64,000 bases of DNA from Ciceribacter thiooxidans (GTDB lineage Bacteria > Pseudomonadota > Alphaproteobacteria > Rhizobiales > Rhizobiaceae). The notes below the pieces were generated by a model. It made no database searches, was not told the DNA's origin, and saw only the letters and a list, made by a program, of their open reading frames with translations. Both the position numbers and the translations under genes were made by a program. Positions 57,826 through 64,000 of the stretch are shown here, piece after piece. Positions within the stretch are counted from its first letter, which is position 1; the number at the start of each line of letters is the position of its first letter. The stretch covers positions 1,250,501 through 1,314,500 of the forward strand of contig NZ_CP059896.1 of the NCBI RefSeq assembly GCF_014126615.1, in the 5' to 3' direction.

Positions 57826-59285
57826 GCCAGTTTGTCCCCGAGCAGGAACTGCATGGCTCTGTCGAGCCGTATGTGCGGGACGGAGAGGGTGATGCCGCCC
57901 CCGGTCTCCTCGATGTGGGGCGGACGGAAGCGCACGATGTTGAGTTCCGGCAGGTACGCGCCGTGGCTCGCATCGTCCACGCTGCGGAAGAACCGTTCGG
58001 GATCGGCCGGCAGGTCGCCCGGGAAGATCGCTGTCTTGCGATTGCCGTCGAAGCGTTCCTTGCCGACGGTCTCGCCCGCCATCGGCGTGCCGACCACCAC
58101 CGGCAGTTCGTCGCCGTTCTGTTTCACCGTCGCTTCACGGGTCGCACGGACCGAGGCGATCGCCATCACCTCGATGCCGGCGCCGGTCATACCGATGCGG
58201 GTCGTTGCCCGGTCGACGAGACGGCGGGTGATCGCTTCCAGGCGGTCGTGGCTCTCATGGTGCAGGTGGTCGGCCTTGGTCGCGGCGACGAGCACCCGGT
58301 CGATGCGCCGGCGCACCAGTGCCGTCAGGAAAGAGTTCGAACCCGCACGGAAACAGGCGAGCACGTCGGTCAGGGCGCGTTCGAGATCCTGTACCGCTTC
58401 CGGCCCGCGATTGATCGCCTGCAGGGCGTCGACCAGCACGATCTGCCGGTCCAGCCGCGCGAAATGTTCACGGAAGAAGGGTTTGACCACGACCGACTTG
58501 TAGGCTTCATAGCGGCGCTCCATCATCGCCCGGAGCGAACCCTTCGGCGCCCGGGTGTCCGGCAGAACCGGCAGCGGAGCAAAGGTCAGGGCAGGCGATC
58601 CGTCGAGGTCGCCCGGCATCAGGAAACGCCCTGGCGGCAGCGTCGAGAGTGAACGTTCGTCCGCCTTGCAGGCCCTGAGATAGGCGGTGAACCGTTCGGC
58701 GAGTTCGCGGGCGAGCGTCTCGTCTGCCGGCGCGTCGACGTCGACGGTCGCCGTCCGTTCCAGCCATTCGCGCGACAGTTCCGCGCGGATGCCGGTCCGC
58801 GCAAGCCCCACCGTGGCGGCGCTGAAGTCGCGGTAGTCCTGGGCGAGCAGAGGCAGGTCGAGGAGCCATTCGCCGGGATAGTCGACGATATCGACGGCAA
58901 GCCGTCCGGGAGAGAAGAGGCGGTTCCAGCCGCTTGCGCTCTCATAGGCGATCGTCAGGCGCAGTTCGGAGATCGCACGGGTGGAATCCGGCCAGATTCG
59001 GTCCTTCACGAGGGCGCGGATGTGATCCTCATACTGGAAGCGCGGCACCGCGTCGTCGGGTTGCGGCTCGAGCCTGGTCGCAGAGATGCGTCCCGACTGC
59101 AACGGTTCGAAAAGCGGCAGGCGTCCGCCATGCAGGAGATTGTGGATGAGCGACGAGATGAACACCGTCTTGCCGGCGCGGGCGAGCCCGGTCACGCCCA
59201 GGCGGATCGACGGGTTGACGAGGTTTGACGCCCGGTCTGTCAGATTGTCGAAGGCGATCGCTGCCTCGTCGGCGAAGGAGGTCAT
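57822..59285 (-). CDS. YcjX-family P-loop GTPase-like protein
   Basis: 487 residues. Walker A RLGVTGLARAGKTVF, then FQYEDH, a Walker-B-like VDIVDYPGEWLLDL (dynamin-like DYPG), SALQ-type QIVLVDALQAINRGP and ATKADHLHHESHDRL (TKxD specificity). ATG 59285 precedes the N-terminal helix and P-loop by 25 residues; the longer frame is in non-conserved Pro/Arg-rich sequence. First gene of the pair with UPF0283. By family it binds nucleotide and acts in stress response; the role is unclear. Confidence 0.93.
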   Translation of the reverse strand: MTSFADEAAIAFDNLTDRASNLVNPSIRLGVTGLARAGKTVFISSLIHNLLHGGRLPLFEPLQSGRISATRLEPQPDDAVPRFQYEDHIRALVKDRIWPDSTRAISELRLTIAYESASGWNRLFSPGRLAVDIVDYPGEWLLDLPLLAQDYRDFSAATVGLARTGIRAELSREWLERTATVDVDAPADETLARELAERFTAYLRACKADERSLSTLPPGRFLMPGDLDGSPALTFAPLPVLPDTRAPKGSLRAMMERRYEAYKSVVVKPFFREHFARLDRQIVLVDALQAINRGPEAVQDLERALTDVLACFRAGSNSFLTALVRRRIDRVLVAATKADHLHHESHDRLEAITRRLVDRATTRIGMTGAGIEVMAIASVRATREATVKQNGDELPVVVGTPMAGETVGKERFDGNRKTAIFPGDLPADPERFFRSVDDASHGAYLPELNIVRFRPPHIEETGGGITLSVPHIRLDRAMQFLLGDKLA

Positions 59286-59437
59286 GGATGGCAAATCGAA
59301 TATCCCTGCGGCAGCGTCCCGGTTTCGGCACCGCGTCCGAAAGACGGGCCGAGCGCAAATATAGGCACGCGGCAGGCGAGGTGAAAGGGAGGTGCGGCAT
59401 ATCCGCGGCCTTTCGCCGCCGGGCGGCGGAAAGAACC

Positions 59438-59947
59438 TCAGCCGCCCAGGAAGTCCATCAGGACCCACGGCCGGCTGCGGGACGCGGCGTTGGCCGCGCG
59501 GTCGAGGACGGCAAGGCCGGCGGTCGGGAAGCCTTCCGGCACCACGGTCTGGGCTGCCTCGCTGCCGGCGAGCAGGAACAGCACTTCCTCGATGGAGGGA
59601 TTGTGCCCGACCACCATCACCGAGCCGTAATTCTTGAAGTTTGCAAGGATATCCAGATAGGTGTCGGCGGTGCAGTTGTAGAGTTCGTCGAGATACTGGA
59701 ACTCGGTCCGTGTCGAATAGGCACCGCGGAAGGCGTCGGCCGTTTCACGGCAGCGCCGCGCCGTGGAACTCAAAATCAGATCCGGGCGGTAGCCGCGCTC
59801 GATCGCGCGCTCCGCTACGCTTGCCGCCTCCTCGCGACCGGCGTCGTTCAGAGCGCGGTCGAAGTCGCGCTCCCCCGGTTGCGCCCAACCGGATTTCGCG
59901 TGCCGCAGCAGGTAGATACGATTTTGGGAGGGCGTCACCGAGGTCAT
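59438..59947 (-). CDS. SixA-like histidine phosphatase
   Basis: 169 residues, histidine phosphatase (phosphoglycerate-mutase) fold. YLLRHAKSGW carries the RHG-type nucleophile His, ILSSTARRCRETADAF the Arg contact, and VVGHNPSIEEVL the second His. Similar to SixA, which dephosphorylates phosphohistidine. ATG 59947 begins just before the core strand; the 29 residues upstream in the longer frame are not conserved-looking. Divergent from dksA. Confidence 0.9.
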   Translation of the reverse strand: MTSVTPSQNRIYLLRHAKSGWAQPGERDFDRALNDAGREEAASVAERAIERGYRPDLILSSTARRCRETADAFRGAYSTRTEFQYLDELYNCTADTYLDILANFKNYGSVMVVGHNPSIEEVLFLLAGSEAAQTVVPEGFPTAGLAVLDRAANAASRSRPWVLMDFLGG

Positions 59948-60127
59948 CCGTTCAGCTTTCTGCGACTGCGCGTCTCCTCTGACTAGCTTCACAGAGGGAT
60001 GGCCGTCAACTGGCCTTCCGTAGTCCCCCCTCACGTAGGGGGAAGCGAAGCGGCGACTGGCGGCAAGCAGCTTGTTTATGGAAATAGTGCTTAAGAAATA
60101 GACATTTAGCTTAATTATATGACAGAA

Positions 60128-60142
60128 TTAAAAATGGTTTAA
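60128..60142. promoter_or_regulatory. CtrA-type box TTAA-N7-TTAA upstream of dksA
   Basis: Exact match (ttaa, aaatggt, ttaa) 79 bp before the dksA start and just upstream of a candidate promoter. Same form as the box near 23.1 kb. Confidence 0.5.
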
Positions 60143-60156
60143 AGCTGGTTGTAAGG

Positions 60157-60186
60157 CTTGAATGCGCTTTAGCGAAAGGATATACA
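60157..60186 (+). promoter_or_regulatory. Candidate sigma-70-type promoter of dksA
   Basis: -35-like cttgaa (60157-60162) and -10-like gatata/tataca (60179-60186), spaced about 16-18 bp, 35 bp before the start codon. Consistent with the alphaproteobacterial CTTGAC-N17-CTATAT form. Confidence 0.4.
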
Positions 60187-60220
60187 GCCGCCCATTGAGA
60201 TGTTCTTCAGGAGAATCGCG

Positions 60221-60640
60221 TTGAGTGAGAAGATCGATCTTAGCAATTATGTGCTCTCGGAAGACGATGAGTTCATGAACGCGAACCAACGGGCCTACTT
60301 CCGCGCAAAGCTCATAGCCTGGAAAAACGACATCCTTCGTGAAGCCCGTGAAACGCTCGACCATCTTGCCGAGGAAAGTGCCAACCATCCCGATCTCGCG
60401 GACCGCGCATCATCCGAAACGGATCGTGCCATTGAGCTTCGTGCCCGTGATCGTCAGCGCAAGCTGATCTCCAAGATTGACGCGGCATTGCAGCGTATCG
60501 AGGACGGCACCTACGGGTACTGCGAGGAGACCGGTGAGCCGATCGGGTTGAAGCGGCTGGATGCCCGGCCGATCGCCACGTTGTCGATCGAGGCGCAGGA
60601 GCGCCACGAGCGACGTGAAAAGGTCTACCGGGACGAATAA
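60221..60640 (+). CDS. dksA: DksA-family RNA polymerase-binding protein
   Basis: 139 residues from TTG 60221, chosen because CAGGAGA lies seven bases upstream and the protein then starts SEKIDLSNYVLSEDDEFMN, the usual rhizobial form. Coiled-coil helices with an acidic tip, then GTYGYCEETGEPIGLKRLDARP. Only one Cys remains where canonical DksA has four, so this is a zinc-independent type. Binds the secondary channel of RNA polymerase and works with ppGpp in the stringent response. Confidence 0.96.
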   Translation: MSEKIDLSNYVLSEDDEFMNANQRAYFRAKLIAWKNDILREARETLDHLAEESANHPDLADRASSETDRAIELRARDRQRKLISKIDAALQRIEDGTYGYCEETGEPIGLKRLDARPIATLSIEAQERHERREKVYRDE

Positions 60641-60650
60641 CCGGATTTCA

Positions 60651-60680
60651 AAGCCCGCTCCCCGGAGCGGGCTTTTTTGT
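60651..60680 (+). terminator. Rho-independent terminator after dksA
   Basis: 10-bp stem aagcccgctc / gagcgggctt with a 4-nt loop, then tttttgt, 10 bp after the dksA stop. Confidence 0.95.
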
Positions 60681-60734
60681 CGCGTCACCATTTCCTGCAG
60701 GTGCGGGCAGCGCGTTCTCGCCGCGCCACCAAGG

Positions 60735-62051
60735 TCAGCCGTCGCGGCTGGCCGACATCTCGCCGAAAATTCGGGCAATCTCCTTCTGCAGGCTCGGTTC
60801 TTCAGCTGTCTCGGCGGGGCGGTTGCCGGCGGCAGCCGGCTTCGGGGCACCGACGATCGGCGGCACGCCGACGGGGCGTTCGGGCCTGATGGCGGGGGCG
60901 GGCTGAATATCGGCATTCGGCGCCGGCGTCGATGCTGCAGTCGCAGCGAGATGGCGCTCCATCTCTTCTTCGAGAACCCGTTCGAAATCGCTCGGTATGC
61001 GCTGTTTCGGCGCCTCGTCCGCCTCGGGCTCTTCCATAGACGGCTGTGGCTCGGGCGCGCGTTCCGGTTCCGCGGCGGCACTCTCTGCCACTTCCGGCAT
61101 GACACGGCCGCGGGCTGCTTCCAGAATGTCCGCCGCTTCCGCGGGAGCGAGGGAAAGATCCTCTTCCTGCTCCGGAGCGGCCGACGCGACGGCTTCAACC
61201 GGCTGGGCCGCGGCTGCGGCGGGCGGTTCGGCAGGCGTGACGGGTGTGGTCGCAGTCATGGGCGGACGGTTCGCGGGCGCCTCAGGCTGCTGCTCGACTG
61301 CGCCCGGGGCCGCCGCCATTTCCTGGACAGGCCGTTCGGGCGTCGTTACCGGCGCGGTCGTGATCGTGACATCGTCTTTGACGAGCATGGGACCCGGTGC
61401 AGGCTGGATCGGCGCGGGGCTCGGCGGGGCGGCGGGCGGCACAGCCTCTGCGGCCGGAACCGCCTGCACGGTCGGCGTCCTGCGCAGTGCCGGTTCGACC
61501 GCCGCGGCCGTCGTGACAGTGCGGACAGGCTCTGCGACTGATTTGAGCGGCGCCGGTGCCGCAGGTTGCTGTGTCGGCTCCCGACGAACGGGTGCGGCGA
61601 CCGGCTCGGGGCGATTTGCCGGAAGCTCCGGTTCGCGACGGAGGGCGGTGATTGCTGCCGCCGGCTTGGAAATCACCACGGGTTCACGGTCGGCAGGCCG
61701 GTCTTCGTGGGGGAGCGGGACGGCCTGCGACGGCGATACGGGCGTCGCAGACAGGTAGGCGCGCTCGTCGCCGATACCGCTTTCGATGACGATATCGGTC
61801 GGTCCGCCAATCATGACGAGATGCTCGACATTGTCTCGGCGCACCAGCACCAGGCGGCGGCGTGCGTCGACGGCTGCGGCATCGAGGACCTGCAGGCGCG
61901 GCTGGCGGTTACGTCCCCCGCGCAGGAAGGGCGACGGCGCCCGCTTGCGCAGCAGCCAGAGCACGATGAAGAGGCACAGGAGCGCCAGGGTGACACCCAG
62001 TGCCGCGACCAGGAAACGATTGCCGTAAGCGGCGACGAGTTCTTCGATCAT
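60735..62051 (-). CDS. FliO-like membrane protein with long Pro/Ala-rich tail
   Basis: 438 residues. ATG 62051 follows GGAGGG. A single membrane helix (about 15-34), then a short FliO-like region (LQVLDAAAVDARRRLVLVRRDNVEHLVMIGGPTDIVIE), the hallmark of FliO-type proteins, which help assemble the flagellar export gate. Residues about 110-330 are disordered, rich in Pro, Ala and Glu. A short predicted helix closes the protein (DFERVLEEEMERHLA; EPSLQKEIARIFGEM). No flagellar genes are nearby, so the flagellar role is doubtful. It is divergent from cckA. Confidence 0.75.
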   Translation of the reverse strand: MIEELVAAYGNRFLVAALGVTLALLCLFIVLWLLRKRAPSPFLRGGRNRQPRLQVLDAAAVDARRRLVLVRRDNVEHLVMIGGPTDIVIESGIGDERAYLSATPVSPSQAVPLPHEDRPADREPVVISKPAAAITALRREPELPANRPEPVAAPVRREPTQQPAAPAPLKSVAEPVRTVTTAAAVEPALRRTPTVQAVPAAEAVPPAAPPSPAPIQPAPGPMLVKDDVTITTAPVTTPERPVQEMAAAPGAVEQQPEAPANRPPMTATTPVTPAEPPAAAAAQPVEAVASAAPEQEEDLSLAPAEAADILEAARGRVMPEVAESAAAEPERAPEPQPSMEEPEADEAPKQRIPSDFERVLEEEMERHLAATAASTPAPNADIQPAPAIRPERPVGVPPIVGAPKPAAAGNRPAETAEEPSLQKEIARIFGEMSASRDG

Positions 62052-62329
62052 ATCGGCCCTCCTTTTCCCGCTTTGTGACAGAAGACCGCCGGCAGTGCAA
62101 TGCAACCGCCAGGCGGCACCCCTCCGATACGCGCTCCCGAACAATCCGACTGGCCGGATGTTCTGCGTCAAATACGGCTTTCCTGTGGGATTGCCTGTGT
62201 ATGGCACTCCTCAAACTGTGGGGGCGGAGCTTTTTGCCGTCCCCGCAAGTTGCTAAACATGGCATACAGGTCCGATTCTGCCGGTCTTCTCCTGTCGGCG
62301 GGTCGTAGGGCGGTAACGACGAGGCGTTC

Positions 62330-64000
62330 ATGACGAGATTGCAGCAGGCCGGCGACAGCGAGGCGCCCTTGGTGGACCGGGGCAGCCGGTCCGGTGCGGC
62401 CATACGCATCATCGTGCTGGCGGTCGTGCTGCTCGCCGCCGCCGTCGCCTTCGTGATCTTCAAGGGTCAGCTCGAGAACGAATTCGTCCTCGGCGTTCTC
62501 GGCGTGCTGGCGATGATGGGAATCTTCTTCCTCGTCTCGGCGATGATCGGGTTCGTCGCCGTCATGCCACAGTCGCAGTCCGATACGCTCGCCCGCAGCT
62601 TTCTGGCGAGCCAGCCGGAAGGCACGCTGGTCACCGACGACAACGGCCGCATCATCTTCGCCAACGCCGCCTATGGGCGGATTACCGGTGCAAGGAAGGC
62701 GACGGAGGTCCAGACGCTCGAAGCCTTGCTGTCACGCCATCGGGAATCGGGCGAGGCTCTCTACCGGCTGACGAACGGACTGCGCTCCGGCCGCGAGGGC
62801 TACGAGGAATTTCGGCTGCTGAAGCCGCTGGGCCCGGTGACGGGTAACGGCTCCGGCGCGCACTGGTACCGGCTGAAGGCCAGACTGCTGCCGCTCGAGG
62901 ACAGCGCCAAGGTACTGCAGATCTGGCAGATCACCGACATTACTTCGGAGCGAGAGGACCAGGAGCGGTTCTTCAAGGAACTGCAGCACGCGATCGACTA
63001 TCTCGATCACGCGCCGGCGGGTTTCTTCTCGGCCGGGCGAAAGGGCGAGATCTACTATCTCAACGCAACGCTCGCCGAATGGCTCGGCATCGATCTCACG
63101 CAGTTCTCGCCCGGCTCGCTCACCGTCGCCGAACTGGTCGCGGGCGAGGGGATGGCGCTCATCGAATCGGTGCAGGCCGCCCCCGGCGCCACCAAGACGG
63201 AGACATTCGACCTCGATCTGCGCTGCGCCAACGGCCAGAGCCTGCCGGTGCGGCTCATCCATCGCGTGCGTGCAGCCCGCGACGGCGCACCCGGCGAAAG
63301 CCGATCCATCGTGCTCGCGCGGCGGGACGACCACAGCGGCGACCAGTCGGCATCGATCGCTTCGATGCGCTTCACGCGTTTCTTCAACAACACGCCGATG
63401 GCGATCGCATCCGTCGATGGCGATGGTCGGATTCTGAGGACCAACGCGCCGTTCCTCAAGCTCTTCTCGGATCTCGTCGGCCGTGACGATGTCGATCGCG
63501 GCGCAAGTCTCGATGTGGTCTTCCACGAGAGCGAACGCGAGCGCTTTAGCCAGGCGCTCGCCGCTGCGAAGAACCGCCAGGTCGATATCGCGCCGATCGA
63601 CAGCCGGCATCCGCAAAACGAGAACCGGCACTTCCGTTTCTACGTCAATGCGGTCATCGACCAGAGCGACGAGGCGCCGGAAGAGGCGGCGATCGTCTAT
63701 GCCGTCGATGTGACGGACCAGAAGGCGCTCGAAACGCAGATGGCGCAGACGCAGAAGATGAATGCGGTCGGAACGCTCGCAGGCGGTATCGCCCACGACT
63801 TCAACAACGTGCTGACGGCGATCCTGCTTTCCTCCGACCATCTTCTGCTGCAGGCTCGGCCGTCCGATGCGAGCTTCGCCGATCTCATGGAGATCAAGCG
63901 CAACGCCAACCGCGCCGCAGTGCTGGTGCGGCAGCTGCTCGCCTTCTCGCGCAAGCAGACGATGCGTCCGTCGGTACTGAACCTCACCGACGTCATTGGC
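62330..64000 (+). CDS. cckA: Cell-cycle hybrid histidine kinase CckA, 3' end outside window
   Basis: 557 residues visible, open to the window end. Two membrane helices near the N-terminus (about 22-43 and 50-72), then PAS-like domains ([50 protein letters not shown]). The start of the kinase core follows: [23 protein letters not shown] (phosphorylated His in GIAHDFNN). The ATPase and receiver domains lie beyond the window. Layout fits CckA, which phosphorylates ChpT and so drives CtrA activity and cell-cycle progression. Confidence 0.93.
   Translation, partial: MTRLQQAGDSEAPLVDRGSRSGAAIRIIVLAVVLLAAAVAFVIFKGQLENEFVLGVLGVLAMMGIFFLVSAMIGFVAVMPQSQSDTLARSFLASQPEGTLVTDDNGRIIFANAAYGRITGARKATEVQTLEALLSRHRESGEALYRLTNGLRSGREGYEEFRLLKPLGPVTGNGSGAHWYRLKARLLPLEDSAKVLQIWQITDITSEREDQERFFKELQHAIDYLDHAPAGFFSAGRKGEIYYLNATLAEWLGIDLTQFSPGSLTVAELVAGEGMALIESVQAAPGATKTETFDLDLRCANGQSLPVRLIHRVRAARDGAPGESRSIVLARRDDHSGDQSASIASMRFTRFFNNTPMAIASVDGDGRILRTNAPFLKLFSDLVGRDDVDRGASLDVVFHESERERFSQALAAAKNRQVDIAPIDSRHPQNENRHFRFYVNAVIDQSDEAPEEAAIVYAVDVTDQKALETQMAQTQKMNAVGTLAGGIAHDFNNVLTAILLSSDHLLLQARPSDASFADLMEIKRNANRAAVLVRQLLAFSRKQTMRPSVLNLTDVIG

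Overview
The window looks like chromosomal DNA of a Rhizobiaceae alphaproteobacterium, most likely the Sinorhizobium/Ensifer group. The evidence is high GC with strong third-position GC, a LuxI/LuxR pair (sinI/sinR type) between an NAD-type malic enzyme and a DUF2865 gene, bluB behind a cobalamin riboswitch, a zinc-finger-poor DksA, the kinase CckA, and a giant polar-growth protein of the GPR/RgsE type. I see no phage, insertion sequence, CRISPR array, rRNA or tRNA.

Layout. 1-2.2 kb: a polar amino-acid ABC transporter (binding protein plus two permeases, the last cut by the window edge). 2.6-4.7 kb: an OmpA-like envelope protein with a long Pro/Ala/Glu/Gln repeat. 4.8-8.1 kb: molybdenum-cofactor genes (EamA transporter-mobA-mobB with ATGA overlaps, and moaA). 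8.2-12.4 kb: small membrane, MarR, hydrolase, FMN-binding and GGDEF genes. 12.6-15.7 kb: a class I and a class II fumarase in tandem. 16-21.6 kb: L,D-transpeptidase, gph, rpiA, a DUF2059 protein and glutathione reductase. 21.7-28 kb: three TadE/TadG-like pseudopilin-type genes around a hydrolase and a class II DAHP synthase. 28-31.5 kb: a GFA-family protein, a tandem winged-helix protein and a phosphoglycerol-transferase-like gene broken by a one-base shift.

31.6-40.7 kb: nadE, a beta-propeller protein, bluB, DUF2865, sinI, sinR, malic enzyme, and a 58-residue lipoprotein that is easy to miss. 40.9-46.7 kb: a TetR regulator, an LpxH-like phosphoesterase, and an Mla-type lipid transport operon (mlaE, mlaF, mlaD, lipoprotein) whose mlaD carries a second one-base shift. 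46.7-52.4 kb: the 1872-residue GPR/RgsE-like protein. 52.8-56.6 kb: a small helical protein, a 2Fe-2S ferredoxin, a possible small RNA, a DUF922 protein, folP-folK and a secreted protein. 56.7-64 kb: the UPF0283/YcjX pair, a SixA-like phosphatase, dksA, a FliO-like membrane protein, and cckA running off the end.

The most interesting signals are non-coding. They are a four-unit 11-bp PHO-box-like array between the phosphoglycerol transferase and nadE, a lux-type inverted repeat upstream of sinI, perfect TTAA-N7-TTAA (CtrA-type) boxes upstream of dksA and of a tadG-like gene in the same window as cckA, and a structured minus-strand RNA with CU-rich motifs ending in a strong terminator near 53.7 kb. 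Both broken genes lack one G in a G run, so assembly or sequencing error must be excluded before biology is claimed.
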